DNA from: an uncultured Clostridia bacterium
Lineage (GTDB): Bacteria > Bacillota > Clostridia > Monoglobales > Monoglobaceae
Direction: 5' to 3'
Assembly: GCA_934454115.1 (NCBI GenBank)
Contig: CAKSFQ010000008.1
Coordinates: forward strand, 17,949 to 81,948
DNA length: 64,000 nt
The notes under the pieces are model-generated. The model was not told the origin of the DNA. It saw only the letters and a program-made list of their open reading frames with translations, and ran no database searches. Positions 17,797 through 27,172 of the stretch are shown piece by piece. Every line of letters starts with the position of its first letter. Positions within the stretch are counted from its first letter, which is position 1. The position numbers and the translations under genes are program-made.

Positions 17797-18582
17797 CTAT
17801 TTTTCCTCTAATTTTTGTAAAAAACTCCGGGTTCTTTCGTTTTTTGGATGTTCAATGACCTCTTGCGGCGTTCCTTCCTCTGCCACGGCGCCGTCCGCCA
17901 TAAAAATAATCTTATCGCTGACGTTGCTGGCAAAATCAATTTCGTGCGTTACAATCACCATGGTGATATGCTCTGCCGCCAGGCGGCGGATAACCCGCAG
18001 AATCTCACCGGTCAGTTCCGGGTCAAGCGCTGAGGTCGGCTCGTCAAAAAACAAAATCCGAGGGCGCAGCGCCAGGGCACGTGCAATGGAAACCCGCTGT
18101 TTTTGACCGCCGGACAACTGGCAAGGGTAGCTATGCAGCTTTTCCAAAAGGCCGACACGCTCCAAAAGTTCACGTGCCTCTTCCTCGATGGACGCATAGA
18201 TTTCCTTTTTATTCGCTTTAAAGTCCTCCCGCTCCTTTGCCAAAAGCCGCGGCGCAAGCGTAACGTTTTCTAAAACGTCATATTGCGGAAAGAGGTTAAA
18301 ATCCTGGAAAACCAGACCAAAGTTCAACTGCTTTTTTCGGATTTCCTTTGCGGAAGAGAGTTTTTCCGCCTCGCCGTCAAAGAGCACCTTACCGTCAAGC
18401 AGCACCTGACCTCGATCCGCGCGCTCTAATAAGTTGATGCAGCGCAACAGGGTCGTTTTGCCGCTGCCGGACGCCCCGATGATCGACAGTACGTCGCCCT
18501 CCTCCATCGAGAAGTTGACATCCTTTAACACCTCGGTTTTTCCAAAGCTCTTATAGAGATTCTTGATTTCCAGTATCTTCAT
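17797..18582 (-). CDS. Polar amino acid ABC transporter, ATP-binding protein
   Basis: ATPase of 261 residues for an importer of the glutamine/cystine (GlnQ) type. Walker A is GASGSGKTTLLR, the Q-loop lies in LNFGLVFQDFNLFPQ, the signature is LSGGQKQRVSIARAL, Walker B is ILFFDEPTSALDP and the switch histidine is in VIVTHEIDFA. It is last in a three-gene operon (binding protein, permease, ATPase), 11 bases after the permease. Confidence 0.93.
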   Translation of the reverse strand: MKILEIKNLYKSFGKTEVLKDVNFSMEEGDVLSIIGASGSGKTTLLRCINLLERADRGQVLLDGKVLFDGEAEKLSSAKEIRKKQLNFGLVFQDFNLFPQYDVLENVTLAPRLLAKEREDFKANKKEIYASIEEEARELLERVGLLEKLHSYPCQLSGGQKQRVSIARALALRPRILFFDEPTSALDPELTGEILRVIRRLAAEHITMVIVTHEIDFASNVSDKIIFMADGAVAEEGTPQEVIEHPKNERTRSFLQKLEEK

Positions 18583-18593
18583 GCCAACACCCT

Positions 18594-19283
18594 TTATTCA
18601 AAATAATCCAGTCTTTTTTCGATATATCCAAACAATATAGTTAAAAGTCCGCAGAACAACAGGTAGTACGCGCCCGTATAAAAGAGCGGCCACAAAAGTC
18701 CGTCCGACTTGATAAACTTCTGCGCGTTCCAGATAATCTCGTAAACCATGATAATCCGCGCCAGCGAGGTATCCTTGACCAGCGTAATAATCTCGTTGCT
18801 CATCGGCGGTACAATGTGCTTTACGACCTGCAAAAGAACCACGCGAAAGAAGGTCTGCACCCGCGTCATGCCGAGCACCTGACCGGCCTCGTACTGACCC
18901 TTGGGGATTGCCTCGATGCCGCCGCGGTAAATCTCGGAAAAATAACAGGCATAGTTAATGACAAAGGCAATAATCACCGCCGCAAACCGATCCGGCACCG
19001 TCCAGGAGGCAATCCAGGGAAAGAATGCGCCGGTTCCCTGGCCGGACGCCCAGGCCGCAATCAAGCCGGGTCCGTAATAAATCACGATCAGCTGAAGCAT
19101 CAGCGGCGTACCGCGAATGATCCAAATAAAGGTTCTAATCACCCAGCGGATCGGCTTGATACGGGTCATCGAGCCAAAGCTGATCACCAGGCCGAGCGGC
19201 AATGCCAGGGCAAGCGTCAGAATAAATATTTTAAGGGTCATCAAAAAACCCTCAAAAAGGCTAAGCGTCACCTGTACAAACAT
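18594..19283 (-). CDS. Polar amino acid ABC transporter, permease
   Basis: Membrane permease of the HisM/GlnP type, 229 residues from ATG 19283. That start has GGAG at the right distance; TTG 19304 and ATG 19295 lie further upstream without good spacing. Several hydrophobic helices are visible (FLMTLKIFILTLALALPLGL near the start; ALYYLLFCGLLTILFG-like at the end) together with the EAA-loop region GGIEAIPKGQYEAGQVLGM that contacts the ATPase. The substrate cannot be specified beyond a polar amino acid. Confidence 0.92.
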   Translation of the reverse strand: MFVQVTLSLFEGFLMTLKIFILTLALALPLGLVISFGSMTRIKPIRWVIRTFIWIIRGTPLMLQLIVIYYGPGLIAAWASGQGTGAFFPWIASWTVPDRFAAVIIAFVINYACYFSEIYRGGIEAIPKGQYEAGQVLGMTRVQTFFRVVLLQVVKHIVPPMSNEIITLVKDTSLARIIMVYEIIWNAQKFIKSDGLLWPLFYTGAYYLLFCGLLTILFGYIEKRLDYFE

Positions 19284-19340
19284 AACAAACTCCATTCCCT
19301 GCAATACTCAAGCTTTGAATATTGCGCAAAATATATCAGA

Positions 19341-19399
19341 GGCGGCGTAAAACCGTTTTTACACCGCCCCCGTCTGAAACAAGAGGGCAGCCCCTCTTA
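19341..19399 (-). terminator. Hairpins between binding protein and permease genes
   Basis: Two inverted repeats (GGCGG-GTAAAA/TTTTAC-CCGCC and AAGAGGG/CCCCTCTT) lie in the gap. Such hairpins often lower transcription into the permease relative to the binding protein; neither has a strong T run. Confidence 0.4.
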
Positions 19400-19413
19400 T
19401 CCCCAAGTCACAT

Positions 19414-20235
19414 TTACTGTGCATCTGCCAAAGTCAGCTTATAGGTCTGCGCCAGTTTTTCCAGCGTGCCGTCCTTCTTCAGCTCTGCCATAATCTCGTT
19501 AACCTTATTGGTGAGATCGGAATCCTTGCGGAAGCCGATTCCGTATTCCTCACTGGTCAGTTCGGTCACCGCGGTAAGTCCTGCGTAGCTGGTGCCCTCG
19601 CCGGTCATTGCGTTTGCCATGGTGTTGTCAATCACACAAGCGTCCACCGATCCGCTCATCACCTCAAGCAGAGCATCGCTCTGTGCCGCAACGGCAACAC
19701 AACTGCTGTTTAGGCCCTCTTCTGCGATAGCTGCCTCACCGGCGCTGCCTGCTTCAGCCGCAAACTTTAATTCCTTCATCGAAGCCGCGTCCGTGTATTT
19801 TTCGGCATTTTCCTTCTTCATTACAACAACTTGCGCATTTTTTACATACGGTTCGGTCACGTTGGTGTTCTTCTTTACCTCATCGGTAATGGTCATACCG
19901 TTCCAGATACAGTCGATGCTCTTTGATTCCAACTCCAAAAACTTGTTGTCCCAGTCAATCTCAACAAACTTCGGCGTAACACCCAGCTTTTCGCATACGG
20001 CCTCTGCAAACTCGGTATCAAAGCCGACCAGCTTGCCGCTCTCGTCGGTATAGTTCATCGGTTCGTATACGGTATAGCCGATTACCATCTCGCCCTTATC
20101 CTGTACGTATGCCATATCGCTTGCCGCATTTGCTTTTCCGGTCCCTGCCGGTGCGGCGGTATTCGTTGTTCCGCATCCAAACAGCGATACGCTGAGCGCA
20201 AGCAGGCATACTGCAGTCCATAATTTTTTCATCAT
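19414..20235 (-). CDS. Polar amino acid ABC transporter, substrate-binding lipoprotein
   Basis: Extracellular solute-binding protein of family 3, 273 residues. The signal peptide MKKLWTAVCLLALSVSLFGC ends in a lipobox (cysteine after LFG), so it is lipid-anchored. The mature part has the two-lobe pattern: MVIGYTVYEPMNYTDESGK, LVGFDTEFAEAVCEKLG, WDNKFLELESKSIDCIWNGM and YGIGFRKDSDL near the end. I chose ATG 20235 because GAGGAG lies 6 bases upstream; the frame continues upstream with no other signal. It heads the three-gene operon. Confidence 0.92.
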   Translation of the reverse strand: MMKKLWTAVCLLALSVSLFGCGTTNTAAPAGTGKANAASDMAYVQDKGEMVIGYTVYEPMNYTDESGKLVGFDTEFAEAVCEKLGVTPKFVEIDWDNKFLELESKSIDCIWNGMTITDEVKKNTNVTEPYVKNAQVVVMKKENAEKYTDAASMKELKFAAEAGSAGEAAIAEEGLNSSCVAVAAQSDALLEVMSGSVDACVIDNTMANAMTGEGTSYAGLTAVTELTSEEYGIGFRKDSDLTNKVNEIMAELKKDGTLEKLAQTYKLTLADAQ

Positions 20236-20334
20236 CTTTCTCTCCTCTGTATATGTATTTTCCGATTGTATCGTCTGCGGCATGATGTGCCTGCCGCAAA
20301 CGGCCGGCAGACAGAGAATCATCTCCCTCTGCCG

Positions 20335-20371
20335 AAAAAAAGAATCCGAAGGGGGATCGGAGCCCCCTTCG
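20335..20371 (-). terminator. Terminator of glgP
   Basis: GAAGGGGG/CCCCCTTC stem with a 7-base loop, followed on the minus strand by GGATTCTTTTTTT. Confidence 0.85.
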
Positions 20372-20402
20372 CTCCTTCATTCTTTTCGCGCTTTCGCCTT
20401 CC

Positions 20403-22856
20403 CTAGATCTCGCGTAAATGCCAGATCTCACGGTTATAATCCTCAATGGTACGGTCACTGGAGAAGAACCCGGCATGCGCGGTGTTGAGAACCGCACTGC
20501 GCATCCAAGCATCCTGATCCCTGAATTGATCCATCACCCTCTGACATGCCTGGAGATAGGAATCAAAGTCCGGCAGCAGCAGGTAATTATCGGCAAAGCC
20601 GCCGTCCATCACCAAGGAATGATAGATGTCATAAAACAGGTTTTCCTGACTGAAGGTGCCGTCGATTAAGGTATCCACCACCCGTTTTATCACCGGATTA
20701 CTTGCATAAATCTCCGGGCTCGGCGAGTGACCGTGGGCATAAATTTGCAGCACCTCCTGCGAGGAAAGACCGAAAATAAAAATGTTATCATCGCCGACCT
20801 GCTCCCGAATCTCCACATTGGCGCCGTCCATTGTTCCAAGGGTCAGCGCGCCGTTTAACATCAGCTTCATGTTGCCGGTACCGGACGCCTCCTTGGATGC
20901 CGTGGAAATCTGTTCGCTCACGTCTGCGGCAGCCACAATCTTCTCCGCAATCGAGACACTGTAATTTTCAATAAAGACAACCTTTAAAATGTCGTTGACT
21001 CTCTCGTCACGGTTAATCACATCGGCGACGCTGTTAATAAACTTAATAATCAGCTTTGCCATATGATAGCCGGGCGCCGCCTTTGCCGCAAAAATATAGG
21101 TGGTCGGCAGCAAATCCGCCTCATCCCTATGATCAATAATCTGCTGATATCGCCATATAATCTGCAGCACCTTAAGGAGCTGCCGCTTATATTCGTGCAA
21201 GCGCTTAATCTGTACGTCAAACATGGAAAGCGGATCTACTTCGATCCCGTTATGCTCTTTGATATAGGCCGCAAGCTTCTTTTTATTTTCCAGCTTAATG
21301 GCTGCAAACTCCTTGCGGAACGCCGCATCGTCCGCAGAGGGAACCAGCTTTTCCATCTGGCGGTAGTCCTTAATCCAGCCGTCGCCGATCGTCCCGGAAA
21401 TCAGCGCCGCGAGATCGGGGTTTGCCTTATACAGCCACCGGCGGAAGGTCACGCCGTTTGTCATGTTTTTAAACTTATACGGATAGATGCTGTAATAATC
21501 CTTAAAGGTTTCCTTCTTTAAGATTTCCGTATGCAGCGCCGCAACGCCGTTGACGCTGTGGCACGCCGTCAGGCAAAGGTTTGCCATGCTGACCTGCCCG
21601 TTGGTAATCACCGCCATATACTCAATCTTATTCTGATCACCGGGAAAACGCTCCCACAGAGCGGCGCGCTGTCTGCGGTCGATCTCGCGGATAATCATAG
21701 CGATTCTCGGCAGCAGATGCTCCACCATTTCAAACGGCCATTTTTCCAGCGCCTCGCACAAAATGGTATGGTTCGTATAGGCAAAGGTTCTGCCGACAAT
21801 GCTCCACGCATCGTCCCATCCCATGCCTTCCTCGTCCATCAAAATCCGCATCAGCTCCGGAATGGCAATGGTCGGATGCGTATCATTAATATGAATCTGG
21901 ATATACTCCGGAATCGCAGAAAGCGGAAGTCTCTTTTGTTTATGCTTGCTGAGAATCCACTGTATGGTTGCCGAAACGAAGAAATACTGCTGCTTTAAAC
22001 GCAAAAGCTTCCCTTCGTAGTGATTATCCTCCGGGTACAGGATTTTGGAAATCACCTCGGCAAGCTCCTTATTCTCAGTCGCCTTGACATAGTCGCCGCG
22101 GTTAAATTCGCTCATGTCGATCACTTCCGGCGATCTGGCACGCCACAGTCTTAATGTATTAACTGTCTCACTCTCAAAGCCGGTGATCGGCATATCATAG
22201 GGTTCCGCAATCACGGTATTGTAGCCGGTGTGACGGAATTTTAACTGTCCGTCCTCCATATACTCCTCCACGCGGCCGTTAAAATGCACCTCTTTGATAT
22301 CCTCCGGGCGGGCGATATCCCAAATATTGCCGCTCTGCTGCCAGGGATCCGGCATCTCGATCTGATAGCCGTCCACAATCTTTTGACGAAACAGGCCGTA
22401 TTCATAACGGATACCGCAGCCAAACGCCGGCAGCTCCAGATTCGTCAGGGAGTCCAGAAAACAAGCCGCCAGTCTGCCGAGGCCGCCATTTCCGAGGCCG
22501 GCGTCGGTCTCATACTCCTCCACCTCGGAGAGGGAAACGCCCATCTCAGCCAAAACCTCACGGTATGCGTCCGTCTCACGCAGATTCATCAGGTTATTGC
22601 CCATAGCTCTTCCCATTAAGAACTCAAAGGAGAGATAATAAAGCTCCTTTTGTGCCTTTTTTTCGCTCTTTTCTTTATAATTAACCCATTTATCCATGAT
22701 TTCATCACGAATCGTCATCGAAACCGCGGTATAAATCTCACGCTGAGTGGCCTGATCGATCGTTTTCCCAAAATACCGCTTTATCTTGCCGACAATTTCA
22801 TCCTTGATGAACTTTTTCTTTGCGTCATATCCGGCAGATTTTTGCTTTCCTTTCAA
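20403..22856 (-). CDS. glgP: Glycogen/starch phosphorylase
   Basis: Enzyme that releases glucose-1-phosphate from alpha-1,4-glucans, 817 residues, full length. The PLP lysine is in EASGTGNMKLMLNGA, followed by TMDGANVEI; the N-terminal part shows YYLSFEFLMGRAMGNNL and GLGNGGLGRLAACFLDSL. The start is TTG 22856 with AGGAGGAG 7 bases upstream; an upstream in-frame ATG would add 11 basic residues but lacks a ribosome binding site. No other glycogen gene is near, so it stands alone. Confidence 0.96.
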   Translation of the reverse strand: MKGKQKSAGYDAKKKFIKDEIVGKIKRYFGKTIDQATQREIYTAVSMTIRDEIMDKWVNYKEKSEKKAQKELYYLSFEFLMGRAMGNNLMNLRETDAYREVLAEMGVSLSEVEEYETDAGLGNGGLGRLAACFLDSLTNLELPAFGCGIRYEYGLFRQKIVDGYQIEMPDPWQQSGNIWDIARPEDIKEVHFNGRVEEYMEDGQLKFRHTGYNTVIAEPYDMPITGFESETVNTLRLWRARSPEVIDMSEFNRGDYVKATENKELAEVISKILYPEDNHYEGKLLRLKQQYFFVSATIQWILSKHKQKRLPLSAIPEYIQIHINDTHPTIAIPELMRILMDEEGMGWDDAWSIVGRTFAYTNHTILCEALEKWPFEMVEHLLPRIAMIIREIDRRQRAALWERFPGDQNKIEYMAVITNGQVSMANLCLTACHSVNGVAALHTEILKKETFKDYYSIYPYKFKNMTNGVTFRRWLYKANPDLAALISGTIGDGWIKDYRQMEKLVPSADDAAFRKEFAAIKLENKKKLAAYIKEHNGIEVDPLSMFDVQIKRLHEYKRQLLKVLQIIWRYQQIIDHRDEADLLPTTYIFAAKAAPGYHMAKLIIKFINSVADVINRDERVNDILKVVFIENYSVSIAEKIVAAADVSEQISTASKEASGTGNMKLMLNGALTLGTMDGANVEIREQVGDDNIFIFGLSSQEVLQIYAHGHSPSPEIYASNPVIKRVVDTLIDGTFSQENLFYDIYHSLVMDGGFADNYLLLPDFDSYLQACQRVMDQFRDQDAWMRSAVLNTAHAGFFSSDRTIEDYNREIWHLREI

Positions 22857-22990
22857 ATAGAATCTCCTCCTAAAAAGACGTCTTTTCAAAATCCTTTAAG
22901 ATATATGCCCATTTTATCATAAAACAGAACGTTTATCAAATCTCTTTTTGCACAAAAAACAGAATCAAAAGGCGATATCTTCTTATACTA

Positions 22991-23014
22991 TTGACATTCT
23001 TTCCATTTTGTCAA
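22991..23014. promoter_or_regulatory. Inverted repeat in the glgP leader
   Basis: TTGACA and TGTCAA separated by 12 bases. It could be an operator or a promoter part; no partner is known. The rest of the 319-base glgP/metH intergenic region holds only the two promoters listed. Confidence 0.3.
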
Positions 23015-23052
23015 AAAACAAACCAATGGATTCTTTTTTCCCAAACGCAGTT

Positions 23053-23081
23053 ATTATATCATTTTTTCTGCAAAAAAGCAA
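23053..23081 (-). promoter_or_regulatory. Probable sigma-A promoter of glgP
   Basis: On the minus strand TTGCTT (23076-23081), 17-bp spacer, TATAAT (23053-23058). Confidence 0.55.
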
Positions 23082-23116
23082 CCGCAAAATTCGACCCGTA
23101 AAAAAACGAAATTGAT

Positions 23117-23145
23117 TTGACAAACCCCGCACAATCACATATAAT
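23117..23145 (+). promoter_or_regulatory. Sigma-A promoter of the methionine synthase operon
   Basis: TTGACA (23117-23122), 17-bp spacer, TATAAT (23140-23145), only 30 bases before the first start codon, leaving no room for a cobalamin or SAM riboswitch. Confidence 0.85.
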
Positions 23146-23175
23146 AAAGCCACATATATAAAGTGAGGTTGAAGC

Positions 23176-23856
23176 ATGAACCAGGCTCTGGACAAAAAAG
23201 AAATTCTTCGGTATTTGGGATACCGCGGTCAAACCATGGACGCGCACACAAATGCGCTGATTGATACCTGTATGCAGCAGCTTGAAGAAAGCGCAAAGCC
23301 GCGCTTTATCTACCGGACATTTACGCTGCTGCAAAACGAAAAGACGCAGACACTGTCCCTTTTAGAATGCGGACTTACCATCTGCAGCAAAAATCTTTTT
23401 CAGCATCTTTTGGGGTGTCAAAATTGCGTCATTCTTGCCGCAACACTCGGCATCGAGGCGGACAACCTGATTCGGATTGCCCAAAACGAATCCATGAGCC
23501 GCGCAGTAATTTTAGACGCCTGTGCCGCCGACATGATTGAAAAGCTCTGTGATTTTGCCGAGACAGAAATCGCCGAAACGGCAGCGGCAGACGGGCTTTT
23601 TCTGCGGCCGCGGTTCAGCCCCGGCTACGGCGACTGTCCGCTCACGCTGCAAAACGACATCGGCAGGATTCTAGACACACCCCGAAAAATCGGTCTGACC
23701 ATCACCGACCGTGCGCTGATGCTGCCGCGCAAATCCGTTACTGCCTTCATCGGACTCGGAAAAGAAAGCGTAACAAATATACCGGTTAACTGCGACACCT
23801 GTAACATGCGCGGCCGCTGTCAATATCAAAGGGAGGGTATAACCTGTGGACGTTAG
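23176..23856 (+). CDS. Methionine synthase reactivation-domain protein (split MetH)
   Basis: A 226-residue protein resembling the C-terminal AdoMet-binding reactivation domain of cobalamin-dependent methionine synthase, which reductively methylates oxidised cob(II)alamin. The family motif RPRFSPGYGDCPL is present (R-x3-GYG), as is the N-terminal ILRYLGYRGQ common in clostridial stand-alone versions. The C terminus has three CxxC-like cysteines (NCDTCNMRGRCQYQ), not found in fused MetH, which might bind metal. It overlaps the MetH gene by 11 bases, so the two are coupled. Confidence 0.85.
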   Translation: MNQALDKKEILRYLGYRGQTMDAHTNALIDTCMQQLEESAKPRFIYRTFTLLQNEKTQTLSLLECGLTICSKNLFQHLLGCQNCVILAATLGIEADNLIRIAQNESMSRAVILDACAADMIEKLCDFAETEIAETAAADGLFLRPRFSPGYGDCPLTLQNDIGRILDTPRKIGLTITDRALMLPRKSVTAFIGLGKESVTNIPVNCDTCNMRGRCQYQREGITCGR

Positions 23857-26209
23857 AACGTATTTAAACGATCATTTTCTTATTTTTGACGGCGCAATGG
23901 GTACCATGCTGCAAAAGGCAGGCATGCCGGCCGGAGGCCTGCCGGAGGTTTATAACATCAAGCATCCCGATCTGGTCCAGGACATCCATAAAAGCTACGT
24001 GAACGCCGGTGCGGACGTGATTACGGCCAACACCTTTCAGGCAAACCGCTATAAGCTAAAGGACTGTCCCTACACACCAAGGGATCTGATACTGGCCGGT
24101 ATTGCCGCCGCAAAAAACAGCGGCGCAAAATATGTCGCCTTAGACATCGGTCCCTTAGGGCAACTGATGCAGCCGATGGGGACGCTCACCTTTGACGAGG
24201 CCTACGATGCCTACTTAGAACAGATCCTGGCCGGCAAGGAGGCCGGCGCCGATCTGATTTTGCTGGAGACCATGTCGGATTTATCCGAGGTCAAGGCCGG
24301 TGTCCTTGCCGCAAAGGAAAACTGCGATCTTCCGGTTTTTGTTACCATGACCTATCAAGAGGACGGACGCACCTTTGTCGGCTGCAACCCGGAAAGCGCG
24401 GCGCTGACCCTGTCCGGTCTGGGCGTTGACGCCCTTGGCGTAAACTGCTCCTTAGGCCCTAAAGAACTGATGCCGGTCATCGAAAAGCTGCTCGCCTACG
24501 CAAGCGTTCCGGTCATGGTACAGCCAAACGCCGGCTTGCCGAAAATCAAGGACGGCCAAACCGTCTACGACATCACCCCGGACGATTACGCCGCATTTAT
24601 GCAGACGATTGCGCAGTGCGGCGTCCGCATTCTGGGCGGCTGCTGCGGCACCACGCCGGATTTTATCGCCGCTATGAGGGAACGGCTTTGCGGTGTTCTT
24701 CCGCACATCCCCACGCCAAGGCGCATGACTGCCGTTTGCTCTGCCAGCCGTACGGTTGTGCTAAACGGTCGTGCCACCGTCATCGGAGAGCGGATTAACC
24801 CCACCGGCAAAAAAACGTTAAAAGAAAAACTGCGTACCGGCGACTTTGACTATATCATCGGCGAAGCCCTTGCGCAAAGCCGAAACCACGCCGACATCTT
24901 AGATATCAACTGCGGCCTGCCGGACATTGACGAGACTGCGTCGCTGTGCCGTGCCGTACGGGAGGTACAGGCCGTCACCGATCTTCCGCTGCAGATCGAC
25001 AGCTCCGACCCCGCCGCCATTGAGGCCGCCGTGCGTATCTATAACGGAAAGCCGATTATCAACTCGGTAAACGGAAAACAGGAAAGCATGGACGCCATCT
25101 TTCCCATTGCCGCCAAATACGGCGCCGCCGTGGTTGCCCTGACGCTGGACGAAAACGGGATTCCGCAAACGGCCGAGGAACGTGTCTGCATCGCGCAGCG
25201 GATTGCCGCCGAGGCGGAAAAATACAACATCCGAAAAGAAGATCTTATCATCGACTGTCTGGTTCTGACGGCGTCCGCCCAGCAAGCTCTGGTACTGGAG
25301 ACCATCAGGGCAATTGCTATGGTGACCGCGCTTGGATTTCAGACTGTTTTGGGCGTAAGCAACGTCTCCTTCGGGCTTCCGTCCAGACCGATTTTAAACA
25401 GTGTCTTTTTGGCAAGTACCCTGGGCGCCGGGCTAAGCGCCGCCATTGTCAACCCCATGTCGGAGGAGATTATGCAGGCGATCTACGCCTTTCGTGTGCT
25501 GAACAATCAGGACAGGGACGCAAAGGAATATATCGACCGCTTCAGCAATGCACCAAAGGCTGCAGCGACCGCACCGCAAAGCACCGGCCACGGGGAGCTG
25601 AAGGACTTTATCATGGAGGGTCGGAAAGAAGAAACCCGTCAAAAGACCGCGTCCATGCTTGAAACCATGGACGCGCTACGCATTATTGATACCCAGTTTA
25701 TTCCGGCGCTTGACTCAGTCGGTGAACGCTATGAAAAGGGCGAGCTGTTTCTGCCACAGCTGATTCAGGCGGCAGAGGCGGTAAAATGCGGCTTTGAGGT
25801 GTTAAAAGCCACCATGCCGCAGGGGAGCATGAATAAGGGAACCATTTTACTTGCCACCGTGGTCGGCGACATTCACGATATCGGCAAAAACATTGCGAAA
25901 ATGCTGCTGGAAAACTACGGTTACCGCGTAATCGACCTCGGAAAGGACGTCCCGATTGACACGGTTGTCTCCGCTGCACTCACGCACAAGGTCAAGCTCA
26001 TCGGCCTGTCCGCCCTGATGACAACCACCGTCACCGGAATGAAGGATACCATCACCGCGCTCAGAAAAGCAGGCTGCACGGCAGAAATTATGGTCGGCGG
26101 CGCCGTGCTGAATGAGGAATATGTCAAGTTCGTCGGCGCCGATCACTATGTCAAGGACGCTCGTGCCGATGTTATGATTGCCAACCGCATTTTTGGGAAA
26201 GAGAGCTGA
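23846..26209 (+). CDS. metH: Cobalamin-dependent methionine synthase (without reactivation domain)
   Basis: Transfers methyl from methyltetrahydrofolate to homocysteine through cobalamin. The 787 residues cover, in order, the homocysteine domain (zinc cysteines in GVNCSLGP and GGCCGTTPDF), the pterin-binding domain starting near VIGERINPTGKK (about residue 310), the cap helices and the B12-binding domain with DIHDIGKNI (about residue 672). The fourth domain is supplied by the upstream gene. The start is GTG 23846 with GGGAGGG upstream. metF, often fused or adjacent, is not seen. Confidence 0.95.
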   Translation: MDVRTYLNDHFLIFDGAMGTMLQKAGMPAGGLPEVYNIKHPDLVQDIHKSYVNAGADVITANTFQANRYKLKDCPYTPRDLILAGIAAAKNSGAKYVALDIGPLGQLMQPMGTLTFDEAYDAYLEQILAGKEAGADLILLETMSDLSEVKAGVLAAKENCDLPVFVTMTYQEDGRTFVGCNPESAALTLSGLGVDALGVNCSLGPKELMPVIEKLLAYASVPVMVQPNAGLPKIKDGQTVYDITPDDYAAFMQTIAQCGVRILGGCCGTTPDFIAAMRERLCGVLPHIPTPRRMTAVCSASRTVVLNGRATVIGERINPTGKKTLKEKLRTGDFDYIIGEALAQSRNHADILDINCGLPDIDETASLCRAVREVQAVTDLPLQIDSSDPAAIEAAVRIYNGKPIINSVNGKQESMDAIFPIAAKYGAAVVALTLDENGIPQTAEERVCIAQRIAAEAEKYNIRKEDLIIDCLVLTASAQQALVLETIRAIAMVTALGFQTVLGVSNVSFGLPSRPILNSVFLASTLGAGLSAAIVNPMSEEIMQAIYAFRVLNNQDRDAKEYIDRFSNAPKAAATAPQSTGHGELKDFIMEGRKEETRQKTASMLETMDALRIIDTQFIPALDSVGERYEKGELFLPQLIQAAEAVKCGFEVLKATMPQGSMNKGTILLATVVGDIHDIGKNIAKMLLENYGYRVIDLGKDVPIDTVVSAALTHKVKLIGLSALMTTTVTGMKDTITALRKAGCTAEIMVGGAVLNEEYVKFVGADHYVKDARADVMIANRIFGKES

Positions 26210-26213
26210 TTTT

Positions 26214-27140
26214 GTGAGAACCTTTACCGTAGGAAAAAACGATTGCGGACGGCGGCTGGATCAATATCTGAAAAAGCTGATGCCTGCCATCACAAACGGT
26301 CAGCTTTACCAGTCTCTGCGCAAAAAGCGCGTCAAAATTAACGGAAAACGCGTCACCGACGGCAGCGAGCGTCTTTGCGAGGGCGACTGCCTGGAGCTTT
26401 ATTTTAACGATGAATATTTTGAGGAAAAGCCCCTGCCCTTTTGGACGAAAATGACCCCTCATCTCTCCATTATTTATGAGGATGCCCATATTATCATCAT
26501 GGACAAGCCCCCCGGGCTGCCCTCGCAGAGCGACGGCGAGACGCCGTCGTTGGAATCGCATATGCGCGCGCACCTATACCAAAGCGGCGCATACCGCCCG
26601 GAAACAGAGGCCGCCTTTGTTCCCTCGCTTTGCCATCGCATCGACCGCAACACCGCCGGGCTTGTGATCGGCGCAAAGGATGCGGAAAGTTTGCGGATTA
26701 TGAACCAAAAAATTCGGGACAGAGAGGTCGAAAAATTTTATCTCTGTCTCACCGAGGGAACGCCGCAGCCGCCAAATGGCGAGATTCGCGGCTATCTGCA
26801 TAAAGACGAAACGATGCGAAAAATGGTTTTTTCAGAGCGCCCTGTGCCGGGCAGCTGCGCATGCCATACGGTCTATCGGGTTTTGCGCCCCGGCGCGCAG
26901 GCGCTGGTGGAGGCAAAGCTGCTGACCGGCCGTACCCATCAGCTTCGTGCCGGCTTTGCACATCTTGGCCATCCGCTGATCGGCGATGTCAAGTATGGCG
27001 CCAAAAAAGACGGCAAACGGCAGTTTCAGCATCTTCTTGCTTACCGTCTGGTGTTTCGTTTTTCTACCGACAGCGGCTGCCTTTCTTATCTCAATCAAAA
27101 AGAATTTGTATCTGACAGGAGTCTGTTAGGAATAAAATAA
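26214..27140 (+). CDS. RluA-family pseudouridine synthase
   Basis: Converts uridine to pseudouridine in rRNA or tRNA. The 308-residue protein has an S4-like RNA-binding domain (about residues 10-75), then the catalytic motif LCHRIDRNTAGLVI whose aspartate is the nucleophile (family form HRLDxxTSG), and the RLUCKSRLL-equivalent VEAKLLTGRTHQLRAGFAHLGHPLIGD. The position modified cannot be told. GTG 26214 follows GGGAAAGAGAG; it lies 4 bases after metH and may be cotranscribed. Confidence 0.9.
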   Translation: MRTFTVGKNDCGRRLDQYLKKLMPAITNGQLYQSLRKKRVKINGKRVTDGSERLCEGDCLELYFNDEYFEEKPLPFWTKMTPHLSIIYEDAHIIIMDKPPGLPSQSDGETPSLESHMRAHLYQSGAYRPETEAAFVPSLCHRIDRNTAGLVIGAKDAESLRIMNQKIRDREVEKFYLCLTEGTPQPPNGEIRGYLHKDETMRKMVFSERPVPGSCACHTVYRVLRPGAQALVEAKLLTGRTHQLRAGFAHLGHPLIGDVKYGAKKDGKRQFQHLLAYRLVFRFSTDSGCLSYLNQKEFVSDRSLLGIK

Positions 27141-27172
27141 CCGATCATCGCTGACGCTGGAGGAATAAAGCT

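Noticed and set aside
22857..23175. Cobalamin or SAM riboswitch before the methionine synthase genes
   Set aside because: The promoter lies 30 bases before the start codon, leaving no leader.
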